The notes: generated by a model from the sequence alone, not told the origin. A stretch of 64,000 nucleotides of DNA from Ancalomicrobiaceae bacterium S20 (GCA_040269895.1 CP158568.1:2264716-2328715); one strand, 5' to 3'; positions 27,944 through 38,166 are shown, counted from the first letter of the stretch. Made by a program: numbers and translations.

Positions 27944-28582
27944 TCAGGTCGCGGCGCGGCGCCAGCCGAGCGCGAGCAGGCCGGCGCCGATCATCAACGA
28001 ACCGCCGGTGCGATTGACCCAACGCCGCACGTCCGGCCGGCGGATCGACTGGCGCGCCATCGAGGCCATCAGGCCGTAGGCGGCGGCATTGAGGGTGGCG
28101 AGCACCAGGAAGGTCGCCTCGAAAATCACCATCTGCGGCAGCACCGGCTGCCCCATGTCGAGAAATTGCGGCAGGAAAGCCACGAAGAACACGATGCTCT
28201 TCGGGTTCAGCGCGGTGACTACATAGGTGTGCAGGAAGATCCGCCAGGGGCGCTCTTTCCCGGTCTCGCCGGCATCCTCGTCGGGCCCGGCGGCGGCGAC
28301 CGGCACGCGCCAGAGCTTCACGCCGAGATAGATCAGATAGGCCGCGCCGATCCACTTCAGCACCGTGAACAATGCCGCAGAGGCCGCGAGCAGCGCGCCG
28401 AGGCCGAGCATCGAGGCGGTCATGGCGGTAAAGTCGCCGAGCGCGACGCCCGCGACCGTCGCGGTCGCCGACTTCCGGCCATGGCCGAGCGCGTAGGAGA
28501 TCACGAGCAGGACCGTCGGCCCCGGAATGGCGAGCAGAACCGCCGATGCGGCCGCGAAGGCCAGCCAATGATCGATCGACAT
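27944..28582 (-). CDS. LysE/RhtB-family amino acid exporter
   Basis: A 212-residue inner-membrane protein with six predicted hydrophobic segments. The family signature is AIPGPTVLLVISYALGHGRK near the N-terminus, GAAYLIYLGVKLWR, and TALNPKSIVFFVAFLPQF. Members export amino acids or small metabolites such as homoserine lactone; the substrate cannot be read from sequence. ATG 28582 matches the family start. It lies downstream of the glyA terminator and is probably transcribed on its own. Confidence 0.88.
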   Translation of the reverse strand: MSIDHWLAFAAASAVLLAIPGPTVLLVISYALGHGRKSATATVAGVALGDFTAMTASMLGLGALLAASAALFTVLKWIGAAYLIYLGVKLWRVPVAAAGPDEDAGETGKERPWRIFLHTYVVTALNPKSIVFFVAFLPQFLDMGQPVLPQMVIFEATFLVLATLNAAAYGLMASMARQSIRRPDVRRWVNRTGGSLMIGAGLLALGWRRAAT

Positions 28583-28703
28583 GGATTGCGTTCTCCCGGT
28601 CTCGGACAGGCAGCAATCCACAGTGCGGCACTGCTGGCAAGTGCCGGATCGGGGCTCGCAGGCGGCAGTCGCACCGTCGCGACCTGCGATGCCCCCAAAA
28701 GCA

Positions 28704-28730
28704 GAAGGGCGGGGATGATCCCCGCCCTTC
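28704..28730 (-). terminator. Intrinsic terminator after glyA
   Basis: A perfect inverted repeat (GAAGGGCGGGGAT/ATCCCCGCCCTTC) forms an 11-bp stem with a 5-nt loop. On the minus strand it is followed by TGCTTTT. It starts 31 bp after the glyA stop. Confidence 0.85.
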
Positions 28731-28760
28731 GCCGTCGTTTCCGTTTCGGGGTGTCGCCGC

Positions 28761-30068
28761 TCAGCGATAGATCGGGAAGCGGTGGCAGAGCGCCTCGGCC
28801 TGCTCCTTGACCTTCTGCTCGATCTGGGCGTCGCCGGCCTCGCCGTTCTTCATGATGCCGTCGACCACGTTCGCGATCATCTTGCCGATCTCGCGGAACT
28901 CGGCCGGGCCGAAGCCGCGGGTGGTGCCGGCCGGGGTGCCGAGGCGCACGCCCGAGGTCACCATCGGCTTCTCCGGGTCGAACGGGATGCCGTTCTTGTT
29001 GCAGGTGATCGCGGCGCGCTTCAGCGCCTTCTCGGTCACGTTGCCGGTCGCCTTCTTCGGACGCAGGTCGACCAGCATCAGATGCGTGTCGGTGCCGCCG
29101 GAGACGAGGTCGAGGCCCTCTTCCACGAGGCTCGAGGCGAGCGCCTTGGCGTTCTCGACCACCGCGGCCGCATAGGACTTGAACTCCGGACGCAGCGCCT
29201 CGCCGAAGGCGACCGCCTTCGCCGCGATCACGTGCATCAGCGGACCGCCCTGCAGGCCCGGGAACACGGCCGAGTTGATCTTCTTGCCGAGGTCGGCGTC
29301 GCGCGACAGGATCATGCCGCCACGCGGACCGCGCAGGGTCTTGTGGGTCGTGGTGGTCACGACATGGGCGTAGTCGAGCGGGTTCGGATGCACGCCGCCG
29401 GCGACGAGACCGGCGAAATGCGCCATGTCGACCATGAAGGTCGCGCCGACTTCATCGGCGATCTCGCGGAACGCCTTGAAGTCGATGATGCGCGGATAGC
29501 CCGAGCCGCCGGCGATGATCAGCTTGGGGCTGTTCGCCTTGGCGAGCGAGCGGACCTCGTCCATGTCGATGCGCTGGTTGTCCTGGCGCACCTTGTAGGG
29601 CACCGGCTTGAACCACTTGCCCGACTGGTTGACCGGCGAACCGTGGGTCAGGTGACCGCCGCAGGCGAGGTCAAGACCCATGTAGGTGTCGCCCGGCTGC
29701 AGGAAGGTGAAGAACACCGCCTGGTTCGCCTGGGCGCCGGAGTGCGGCTGCACGTTGGCATATTCGGCGCCGAACAGCTGCTTGGCGCGATCGATCGCGA
29801 GGCTCTCGGCCACGTCGACGAACTCGCAGCCGCCGTAGTAGCGCTTGCCCGGATAGCCCTCGGCGTACTTGTTGGTCATCACCGAGCCCTGGGCCTCCAT
29901 CACGGCCTTGGACACGATGTTCTCGGAAGCGATCAGCTCGATCTCGTCCTTCTGACGACCGAGCTCGCCTTCGATCGAACCGTAGAGGGCCGGATCGCTG
30001 TCCTTCAGCGACTGGGTGAAGAACCCGGGATACAGCGCCGCACCAGCGGAATGATCGGTCATGGACAT
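28761..30068 (-). CDS. glyA: Serine hydroxymethyltransferase
   Basis: A 435-residue PLP enzyme interconverting serine and glycine with transfer of a C1 unit to tetrahydrofolate. Key parts are [14 protein letters not shown], the HSGAQAN stretch, and the PLP-lysine motif [15 protein letters not shown]. It is full length. It supplies glycine and methylene-folate, complementing the methionine cycle served by bmt elsewhere in the window. A 400-bp gap separates it from the small gene upstream. Confidence 0.97.
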   Translation of the reverse strand: MSMTDHSAGAALYPGFFTQSLKDSDPALYGSIEGELGRQKDEIELIASENIVSKAVMEAQGSVMTNKYAEGYPGKRYYGGCEFVDVAESLAIDRAKQLFGAEYANVQPHSGAQANQAVFFTFLQPGDTYMGLDLACGGHLTHGSPVNQSGKWFKPVPYKVRQDNQRIDMDEVRSLAKANSPKLIIAGGSGYPRIIDFKAFREIADEVGATFMVDMAHFAGLVAGGVHPNPLDYAHVVTTTTHKTLRGPRGGMILSRDADLGKKINSAVFPGLQGGPLMHVIAAKAVAFGEALRPEFKSYAAAVVENAKALASSLVEEGLDLVSGGTDTHLMLVDLRPKKATGNVTEKALKRAAITCNKNGIPFDPEKPMVTSGVRLGTPAGTTRGFGPAEFREIGKMIANVVDGIMKNGEAGDAQIEQKVKEQAEALCHRFPIYR

Positions 30069-30469
30069 AGCGATCGCCTCTTGACTTGAGCCCTACCTCG
30101 GCCGTCGTTCCCCGGTCCGGTCGGACGGGACGATGCGGCGCGACGGGACCGCGGCCGCACGGCCCGGTTCCCTTATTCGTTCGCGCGCATTGTCCTTGAA
30201 CGCCGCCGGGGCGCAACGGACACGCGGTCGCGCCGACTGCGGCGAACGGACGCGAAGCCCCTCGCCCTCTCGCCGGACGCGCGGTTCGCCTAGCACGGAA
30301 CGCCGCGATATTCCAAGCATATGCGCCCGCCGACTGTCGACGCTCCGACATCCGCCGTCGTACGTGCGGCAAATGGGCCCGCCCGCCGCTGCGGCAGCAT
30401 TTTGGCCGGCGGTGCCGGTCGCATCCGGTCGAAAGGCCGGCGGAGGCGTCGGGCGCGCCATGCGCCGGC
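30069..30469. other. 400-bp gap upstream of glyA
   Basis: GC-rich noncoding sequence. No supported gene, riboswitch fold or strong repeat is evident. The glyA promoter should lie within its left part. Confidence 0.5.
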
Positions 30470-30661
30470 TCAGCGATTCCCGCCCGCCGCGAGCGTCTCG
30501 ATCCGGCGCTTGAGCTTGCGCAGCGCCAGCGCCTGCATGTCGGCGCGCGCGGCACCGGCCGGGCCGATGACCGACACCTCGATCCCGGTCGCGCCGTCGA
30601 TCGCGGAGACCTTCATCGATCCGCCGATCGCCACGAACTCGAAATAGACCTCGCCCTGCAC
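30470..30661 (-). CDS. Small conserved protein, DUF6898-like
   Basis: A 63-residue protein: GEVYFEFVAIGGSMKVSAID, then GIEVSVIGPAGAARADMQAL and a basic end ALRKLKRRIETLA. This pattern matches a small alphaproteobacterial family that I recall as DUF6898; function unknown. It has no ATG at a plausible place. GTG 30661 is chosen because GAGGAG lies 10 bp upstream and relatives start next to G-E-V-Y-F-E-F. It lies upstream of glyA on the same strand and is divergent from hemB. Confidence 0.72.
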   Translation of the reverse strand: MQGEVYFEFVAIGGSMKVSAIDGATGIEVSVIGPAGAARADMQALALRKLKRRIETLAAGGNR

Positions 30662-32031
<1,370 letters not shown>

Positions 32032-32033
32032 TC

Positions 32034-33497
32034 TTGCGCGGGCGCCCGACCTTGTGGCGGTGCCCGCCCCTGCCGTGGCGCCCTGCCCTTCCGAAGCACT
32101 CCGGCGTCGGATGGCGCATCGTCGCCGTCGTCATCGGCGTGCTCGGGCTCCTCGGCCTCGCCGGCTGTGGCGGGGTCGACGAGGTCCAGCGCTCGGTCTG
32201 CGAGAGCGTGGTCCCCGTCGTCGAGCCGGACGGGGCGCGCATCACCATCCTCTCCGTCGAGCCCGATCCGGCGCGACCGGCCAATGTCCGGATCGTTTAT
32301 CGCACGGAGCGCCGGCCCGCGCCGGACGCGCCCGTCCTCGCGGCGGTGAAGACGCTGACCTGCGCCTTCGCCGGCGAAGGTTTCGAGGGCGGCAAGGGCG
32401 ATCTCGTCGGCGTGCTGACCTCGACCGGCAAGCTCTCGGACGTCCGCCTGCATGTCCTGAAGCGGTTCTGGCTCTCCGACCGGGCGGCGACCACGGCGGC
32501 GCGCGCCGCACTCGCCCATGGTCCCGAGGCCGGCCGCAAGGGCTTGTTCCGGCTCGATCCGGGCCCCGCCTTCTTCCTGCAGCAGATCGTCAACGCAGCC
32601 GCGCCGTCGGCGCTCTACGCGTTGCTCGCGCTCGCCTATTCGCTGGTCTACGGGCTCGTCAACCGCATCAACCTCGCCTTCGGCGACCTCGCCATGCTCG
32701 GCGCCTTCGGCGCGCTCGCCGGCGTCGCGGGCGCGCTTGCGCTCGGCCTGCCCGGCGCGGCGGTCGCGCTGCCGGTCGCAGCCCTCGCGGCGATGACGAT
32801 CGGGGCGGCCTGGGGCGGCGCGGTCGGCCGGCTGGTGTTCGCGCCGCTCCTGTCGCGCCGATCGCAGCCGCTGCTGGTCGCCACGATCGGCGTGTCGCTG
32901 GCGCTGCAGGAGTTCGTCGCGCGGACACAAGGCGCGCGCGAGCGCTGGCTGGAGCCGATCCTGACCACGCCGACCGTGATCGCGCATGGCCCCTTCGACG
33001 TGGTGATCACCACCATGCAGATGCTGGTGGTCGCAACCGCGACCGCCGTCACCGTGCTGGTCGCGATCGTGCTGCCGCGGACCCGGTTCGGGCGCCAGTG
33101 GCGGGCCGTCGCCGACGATGCGCTGATGGCCCGGCTCGTCGGCATCGATCCGGCGCGCGTGCTGCTCGGCACGTTTGCACTCTCAGGCGCCCTCGCCGGG
33201 CTCGCGGGGGCGATCTTCACGCTCCACTACGGCGGCACCAATTTCGCGATGGGGACCGTGGTCGGGCTGAAGGCGCTGGTCGCCGCGATCGTCGGCGGCA
33301 TCGGCTCGGCGCCGGGCGCGATCCTCGGCGGCGTCGTCATCGGCATCGGCGAGACCTTGTGGTCGGCCTATGAGGACATCGTCTGGCGCGACGCCGCGGT
33401 GCTGGCGCTGATGGCCGTGTTCCTGGTGCTGCAGCCCGACGGATTGCTCGGGCCGCGCCGGGCGCTCGAGGAACGGCCCGGCCGCGACGACGCCTGA
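32034..33497 (+). CDS. LivH-like ABC permease with N-terminal extracytoplasmic domain
   Basis: A protein of up to 487 residues. The C-terminal 300 residues are a branched-chain amino acid/urea-type permease (YALLALAYSLVYGLVNRINL, then AFGDLAMLGAF and GLKALVAAIVGGIGSAPGAI). The N-terminal part holds a lipobox-like signal (GVLGLLGLAGC) and about 120 residues of hydrophilic sequence, reminiscent of the extended N-terminus of UrtB-like permeases. The start is uncertain: no ATG fits, TTG 32034 directly after hemB is the earliest non-overlapping choice, and a later GTG is possible. No receptor, ATPase or LivM gene is nearby, so its partners must be elsewhere. Substrate unknown. Confidence 0.72.
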   Translation: MRGRPTLWRCPPLPWRPALPKHSGVGWRIVAVVIGVLGLLGLAGCGGVDEVQRSVCESVVPVVEPDGARITILSVEPDPARPANVRIVYRTERRPAPDAPVLAAVKTLTCAFAGEGFEGGKGDLVGVLTSTGKLSDVRLHVLKRFWLSDRAATTAARAALAHGPEAGRKGLFRLDPGPAFFLQQIVNAAAPSALYALLALAYSLVYGLVNRINLAFGDLAMLGAFGALAGVAGALALGLPGAAVALPVAALAAMTIGAAWGGAVGRLVFAPLLSRRSQPLLVATIGVSLALQEFVARTQGARERWLEPILTTPTVIAHGPFDVVITTMQMLVVATATAVTVLVAIVLPRTRFGRQWRAVADDALMARLVGIDPARVLLGTFALSGALAGLAGAIFTLHYGGTNFAMGTVVGLKALVAAIVGGIGSAPGAILGGVVIGIGETLWSAYEDIVWRDAAVLALMAVFLVLQPDGLLGPRRALEERPGRDDA

Positions 33498-33655
33498 ACC
33501 GGCGAGGCGCCGACGCTGCGTCGTCCACAGGCTTTCCCACAGACTAACAGTTATCGTGAATCGATCTTAAGCACTTTCAGAAGATCCGATTCAACTTTCA
33601 TTTAGTACGACGCAAGCACCCTCGGCTTTACGGAAATTTTAGGATGCAATTTAAG

Positions 33656-33670
33656 CCGATTTTAGATCGG
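33656..33670. promoter_or_regulatory. Inverted repeat upstream of ldtR
   Basis: CCGAT-TTTAG-ATCGG is a 5-bp inverted repeat in the AT-rich ldtR promoter region. It overlaps TTAA-N7-TTAG (33651-33665), one mismatch from a CtrA box. It could be an LdtR autoregulatory site or a CtrA site; both readings are by eye only. Confidence 0.3.
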
Positions 33671-33740
33671 ATCGCCTAGTATCAACTGCAACAACGAGGC
33701 TTAAGGCCGACAAATAATTCGAACAGCGAGGCGAAATCCA

Positions 33741-34253
33741 ATGCTCAACGCCAAGCGCGCGGTCGACACGCTGCCCAGCGCCAGCGAAGACGTCGCAATC
33801 AAGCCACTCTACCTCGAAGCGCTGACGCTCGTCGAACGCCTTCATCGCCGTCTGCTCGACGTGATCAAGGACGAGTTCGACCGCATGGGCCGCGACGATG
33901 TCAATTCGGTGCAGGCTCTGCTCTTGTTCAATATCGGCGGCGCCGAGTTGACTGCCGGCGAACTTCGCACCCGCGGCTACTATCTCGGCTCGAACGTCTC
34001 GTACAATCTCAAGAAGCTCGTCGAGGGCGGCTACGTGAAGCACGAGCGGTCGCGCATCGACCGTCGCTCGGTGCGCGTCAGCCTGACTGACAAGGGCCGC
34101 GAGATCGCCACCGTCATCGATCGTCTCTACGAGCGCCACATCCGCTCGATCGAGCAGGTCGGCGGCATCGGCCCGGGCGAGTTCAAGACGCTCAACAAGT
34201 CGCTGCACCGGCTGGAGCGCTTCTGGACCGACCAGATCCTGTACCGGCTCTGA
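33741..34253 (+). CDS. ldtR: MarR-family regulator LdtR
   Basis: A 170-residue winged-helix regulator matching LdtR of Rhizobiales (LdtR of Liberibacter controls an L,D-transpeptidase and stress tolerance). Visible parts are VERLHRRLLDVIKDEFDRMG, the recognition region GYYLGSNVSYNLKKLVEGGY, and DRRSVRVSLTDKGREI. An AT-rich 240-bp upstream region carries its promoter. The matching L,D-transpeptidase gene lies 1.2 kb downstream, supporting the assignment. The last 39 coding bases are duplicated just after the gene. Confidence 0.87.
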   Translation: MLNAKRAVDTLPSASEDVAIKPLYLEALTLVERLHRRLLDVIKDEFDRMGRDDVNSVQALLLFNIGGAELTAGELRTRGYYLGSNVSYNLKKLVEGGYVKHERSRIDRRSVRVSLTDKGREIATVIDRLYERHIRSIEQVGGIGPGEFKTLNKSLHRLERFWTDQILYRL

Positions 34254-34261
34254 GCCGAGCG
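34215..34261. repeat. 47-bp direct repeat, copy 1 (ldtR 3' end)
   Basis: This copy contains the last 13 codons of ldtR including the stop codon plus 8 bp. A perfect second copy begins 93 bp later at 34308. Confidence 0.95.
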
Positions 34262-34279
34262 CTCCTTAAGAGACAAGTG

Positions 34280-34307
34280 GTTCAAGTCGGCAACAGCCGA
34301 CTTGAAC
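34280..34307. repeat. Perfect 12-bp hairpin between the 47-bp repeats
   Basis: GTTCAAGTCGGC pairs perfectly with GCCGACTTGAAC around loop AACA. There is no T-tract, so it is not a normal intrinsic terminator. Its right arm abuts copy 2 of the direct repeat exactly. Confidence 0.9.
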
Positions 34308-34354
34308 GAGCGCTTCTGGACCGACCAGATCCTGTACCGGCTCTGAGCCGAGCG
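34308..34354. repeat. 47-bp direct repeat, copy 2
   Basis: Identical over 47 bp to 34215-34261. It is out of the ldtR reading frame context and untranslated because the stop codon of copy 1 precedes it. Confidence 0.95.
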
Positions 34355-34401
34355 ACGCGGTCCTGACCCGGCCGGCCCAAGACTTCCCCCAGAGACGCGG
34401 A

Positions 34402-34427
34402 GGCTCCGGATCGCGAGATCCGGGGCC
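34402..34427 (+). terminator. Possible hairpin terminator after the ldtR repeats
   Basis: An 11-bp stem (GGCTCCGGATC with GATCCGGGGCC, one G-T pair) encloses loop GCGA. The tail TTCGTG is poor in T. The same core recurs in the ldtP terminator. It is a weak terminator at best. Confidence 0.4.
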
Positions 34428-34458
34428 TTCGTGCATTCAGGGGACCGCCGAACGCGGC

Positions 34459-35298
34459 TCAAGCGGCGGGCCGGTGTGTCCCGGCCGCCGTCCGGTCGCC
34501 ACGCGGCGGCCAGGGGACGAAGGCGCTGGTGCGGGCGGCATAGGCCGCCCATCCGGGCCGCTTGGCCAGTTCCGCCTCGAGCGGCGGGATGCCGGAGACC
34601 TTCAGCAGCAGCAGCGTCAGCGCGGCCGGGCCGAGCAGCACCAGCGCCGTGCCGGTCGCGGAGACCGCGACGAGGCCGAGCCCCCACCAGAGCACCGCCT
34701 CGCCGAAATAGTTCGGATGCCGGCTCCAGGCGAACAGGCCCGTGGTCAGCAGGCGGCCACGGTTCGCCGGATCGGACCGGAAGCGCATCAGCGCGTGATC
34801 GGCGAGCGCCTCGACCACGAAGCCGATCACGTAGAGACCGATGCCGGCGATCGCCAGCGGGCCGATCGCGCCGTCGCCCGCGGGCCGCAGAATCGCGATC
34901 AGCACAGGCAGCGCCAGCAGCCATTGCACGGCCGCCTGCACCCAGAACACGGTCACGAGATTGCGCCGCGGCTAGGTCGGGCCGCCCCCGGCCCGCATCG
35001 TGGCATACCGGGGGTCTTCACGCCCCCCGGCGCGCAGGTGCCGGACCAGGATATGGCCGGTCAGACGGGCCGCCCAGAGCCCGACGAGCGCGAGCAGCAG
35101 ACGCTGCACGGAGCCCAGCGGCGGCGCGAACAGTGACGCAAATGCCGCCATGGCAAAAAACCCGCCGCCCCACCACAGGTCGACCACCCCGGCATCCCGT
35201 CGCGCGACATGAATCAGCCACATTACGGTGAAAACCACGAGTGTAAGCAACAAGGTCGAGACGATTCCGAGCGCTGGCGATAGCATTGCTTCGCTCAT
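34459..35298 (-). pseudogene. DUF1295 membrane protein interrupted by an in-frame amber codon
   Basis: Two pieces in the same frame make one DUF1295/isoprenylcysteine-methyltransferase-like membrane protein. The first (35298-34972, 108 aa) holds VVDLWWGGGFFAMAAF and REDPRYATMR. The second (from about 34971, with ATG or GTG restart at 34956) holds LYVIGFVVEALADHALMRFR, DPANRGRLLTTGLFAWSRHP, NYFGEAVLWWGL and the end TSAFVPWPPR. The only interruption is TAG at 34974-34972, in the loop between the two halves; reading continues in frame with PRRNLVTVFWVQ. The gene is therefore a nonsense pseudogene, a readthrough gene, or a base-call error. It sits between ldtR and ldtP. Confidence 0.85.
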
Positions 35299-35498
35299 CG
35301 GGACACCTCTCTGGTGTGGGCCACCTCAGTGCGGCACATCTGCATCGGTCGAACTCACCTCGGTCACGTTCACGTGCGGTTCGGCGCGGTCGCCGTAGTC
35401 GGTCATTGAACCGCCCGGATCTCGCGTGATACCGGCAGCACTCGCAGCAACACCGGCTTCCTCCGCGGTCGCCCTCGATAGGTTCATGGAGTTTCCAC

Positions 35499-36800
35499 GT
35501 GGTCTTACGCAAAGTTCCCGCTCTCGGATCTGACGTCAGCCGCCGGTCGCTCCTCACCGGTCTCGGGCTCGGTCTCGGTGCGCTCGCCGGCCTCCGTGCC
35601 GCGCCGGCGCTGGCCCAGGAAACGCCGCTGCAGGCGATGATGCGGGCGCAGGCGGTCCGCGAATGGCAGGACAAGTTCGACGCCGGTTCGGCCGCGCCGG
35701 TCAACCAGCTCAAGTCGGACGTTCCGCTCCTGTCGCCGGAGACCGCGTCGGCGATCGAGGCGGTGATCCCGCAGTATCAGTCGATCGTGATGCAGGGCGG
35801 CTGGGGCCGCGTCTCGGCGCCGATGCGCATGAAGGTCGGCACCCGTTCCGACTCGGTGCTGGCGCTGCGCAAGCGCCTGCAGGTCACGGGCGACATTCCG
35901 GCCCAGGCCGTCACCACCGGCTATGGCGACATCTTCGACAGCTACGTCGACGCCGCGGTCCGCCGTTTCCAGGTCCGCCACGGCCTGCGTCCGGACGGCA
36001 TCGTCGACAAGACCGTGCTCGACGTCATGAACGTGCCGGCCGACATCCGCCTGCGCCAGCTCGAGACCAATCTCGTGCGTGTGCGCTCGATGTCGGGCTT
36101 CCTCGGCGAGCGCTACATCTTCCTGAACATCCCGGCCGCCGAGCTGGAGATGGTCGAGAACGGCCGCGTGGTCGAGCGCCACAACGCCGTCGTCGGCAAG
36201 ATCGATCGCCAGACCCCGGTGCTGACCTCCAAGGTCACCGAGATCAACTTCAATCCCTATTGGCACGTGCCGGTCTCGATCATCCGCAAGGATCTGATCC
36301 CGAAGATGCGCGTCGAGCCGGATTACCTCGCCAAGAACCGCATCCGCGTGTTCGACAACCGCGGCCAGGAGATCCCGCCCCAGGCGATCAACTGGGAGAC
36401 GGATCAGGCGATGCAGTACCAGTTCCGCCAGGATCCGGGCGAGATCAACGCCATGGCGACGGTGAAGATCACCTTCCCGAACCCGCATGACGTCTACATG
36501 CACGACACGCCGTTCCGCGACCTGTTCGGCGACAACAACCGCTTCTATTCGTCGGGCTGCATGCGTCTGCAGAACATCCGCTCGGTGATCGGCTGGCTCT
36601 TGCGCGACACGCCGCAGTGGCCGTCGCAGGCGATCGACGACGCGATCCGCAACGGCACGCGCGTCGACGCCAAGCTGAAGACGCCGGTGCCGGTCTACAC
36701 GAACTACATCACCGCCTGGGCGACCCGCGAGGGCGTCGTCCATTTCCGCGACGACATCTACGCCCGCGACGGCGTCGGCGAGCTCGCCTCGGTGCAGTGA
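35499..36800 (+). CDS. ldtP: L,D-transpeptidase (YkuD) with peptidoglycan-binding domain
   Basis: A 433-residue periplasmic enzyme making 3-3 cross-links or attaching proteins to peptidoglycan. The N-terminus contains a twin-arginine-type signal (SRRSLLTGLGLGLG, cleavage near ALAQ). A peptidoglycan-binding domain follows (SVLALRKRLQ and VDAAVRRFQVRHGLRPDGIV, about residues 120-180). The YkuD domain ends in MHDTPFRDLF and SSGCMRLQN, with catalytic C354. The start is GTG 35499. Its nearness to ldtR suggests it is the ldtP regulated by LdtR. Confidence 0.88.
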   Translation: MVLRKVPALGSDVSRRSLLTGLGLGLGALAGLRAAPALAQETPLQAMMRAQAVREWQDKFDAGSAAPVNQLKSDVPLLSPETASAIEAVIPQYQSIVMQGGWGRVSAPMRMKVGTRSDSVLALRKRLQVTGDIPAQAVTTGYGDIFDSYVDAAVRRFQVRHGLRPDGIVDKTVLDVMNVPADIRLRQLETNLVRVRSMSGFLGERYIFLNIPAAELEMVENGRVVERHNAVVGKIDRQTPVLTSKVTEINFNPYWHVPVSIIRKDLIPKMRVEPDYLAKNRIRVFDNRGQEIPPQAINWETDQAMQYQFRQDPGEINAMATVKITFPNPHDVYMHDTPFRDLFGDNNRFYSSGCMRLQNIRSVIGWLLRDTPQWPSQAIDDAIRNGTRVDAKLKTPVPVYTNYITAWATREGVVHFRDDIYARDGVGELASVQ

Positions 36801-36834
36801 CTTTTTCGGCCGATCGGCCTTGCATGGGTCTCGA

Positions 36835-36869
36835 ACGGGCTCCGGAGCGATCCGGGGCCCGTTTTATTT
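36835..36869 (+). terminator. Intrinsic terminator after ldtP
   Basis: A 12-bp stem (ACGGGCTCCGGA with TCCGGGGCCCGT, one G-T pair) and loop GCGA are followed by TTTTATTT. It lies 34 bp after the stop. Confidence 0.92.
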
Positions 36870-36981
36870 GCGCCGATCGCAAGCCCGCGCCCTCCCCCTC
36901 CGATCCGCCGATTGCGCCCCGCCTCGGCCTCGCCTACCCTGCCAAGAAACGAACGATCGTTCTTTTTGGGAGGGAACGGCG

Positions 36982-38121
36982 ATGGATTTCGAACCGTCGG
37001 AGGAGACGCGCGCGATCCGCGAGCTGGCGGCCGACTTCGCCGCCGCGGAGCTGGCGCCGAACGCGCGCGCCTGGGACGAAGGCGGCATCTTTCCGCGCGC
37101 GACCTGCGTCAAGGCGGCCGAGCTCGGCTTCGGCGGGCTCTATGTCTCGGAGGCGAGCGGCGGCGCGGGCATCTCGCGGCTCGACGCGGCCGTGGTGTTC
37201 GAGGAACTGGCGCGCGGCGACACCTCGATCTCGGCGTTCCTGTCGATCCACAACATGGTCGCCGGCCTGATCGACCGGTTCGGCACGGACGCGCTCCGCG
37301 CCGCGTTCCTGCCGAAGCTCGTCACCATGGAGACGATCGCGAGCTATTGCCTGACCGAACCCGGTTCGGGCTCCGACGCGGCCTCGCTGCGCACGCGCGC
37401 GGTCCGCGACGGCGACGACTATGTGCTCTCCGGCGCCAAGGCGTTCATCTCCGGCGGCGGCGCCTCCGATCTCTACCTCGTGATGGCGCGCACCGGCGGC
37501 GAGGGCCCGAAGGGCATCTCGGCGATCCTGGTGCCGGCCGGCACGCCGGGGCTCTCCTTCGGCGCCAATGAGAAGAAGATGGGCTGGCGCAACCAGCCGA
37601 CCGCGGTCGTCAACTTCGACGGCGTGCGCGTGCCGGTCGCCAACCGCGTCGGCGCGGAGGGCGACGGCTTCAAGCTCGCCATGACCGGGCTCGACGGCGG
37701 GCGCATCAACATCGCCGCCTGCTCGGTCGGCGCCGCTGCCGAGTGCCTCGACCGCGCGATCCGCTACACCAGGGAGCGCAAGCAGTTCGGCCAGCCGATC
37801 GCCGATTTCCAGGCCACGCGGTTCCGCCTCGCCGACATGGCGACCGAGCTCGAGGCCGCGCGGCTGATGGTCTGGCGTGCCGCCGCGCTGCTCGACGCGA
37901 AGTCGCCCAAGGCCCCGCAAGCTGCCGCGATGGCGAAGCGCTTCGCCACCGACACCGGCTTCAGGATCGTCGACGAGGCGTTGCAGCTCCACGGCGGCTA
38001 CGGCTATCTCGCCGACTACGAGATCGAGCGTTTTTTGCGCGACACGCGCGTGCACCGCATCCTCGAAGGCACCAACGAGATCATGCGCGTGATCATCGCG
38101 CGCGGTCTGCTCGACGCCTGA
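36982..38121 (+). CDS. Acyl-CoA dehydrogenase, probably isobutyryl-CoA dehydrogenase
   Basis: A 379-residue flavoenzyme. Family signatures are YCLTEPGSGSDAASLRT, GFKLAMTGLDGGRINIAACS and LQLHGGYGYLADYEIER. The catalytic base is E362 in LEGTNEIMR. Context decides the substrate: the next genes encode 3-hydroxyisobutyryl-CoA hydrolase and 3-hydroxyisobutyrate dehydrogenase, so oxidation of isobutyryl-CoA in valine breakdown fits best. ATG 36982 follows GGGAGGG. It starts the operon, 112 bp after the ldtP terminator. Confidence 0.88.
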   Translation: MDFEPSEETRAIRELAADFAAAELAPNARAWDEGGIFPRATCVKAAELGFGGLYVSEASGGAGISRLDAAVVFEELARGDTSISAFLSIHNMVAGLIDRFGTDALRAAFLPKLVTMETIASYCLTEPGSGSDAASLRTRAVRDGDDYVLSGAKAFISGGGASDLYLVMARTGGEGPKGISAILVPAGTPGLSFGANEKKMGWRNQPTAVVNFDGVRVPVANRVGAEGDGFKLAMTGLDGGRINIAACSVGAAAECLDRAIRYTRERKQFGQPIADFQATRFRLADMATELEAARLMVWRAAALLDAKSPKAPQAAAMAKRFATDTGFRIVDEALQLHGGYGYLADYEIERFLRDTRVHRILEGTNEIMRVIIARGLLDA

Positions 38122-38166
38122 GAATTCGACGCCTGCGATCACGATTCGACAAACGGAGCCGAGCCC

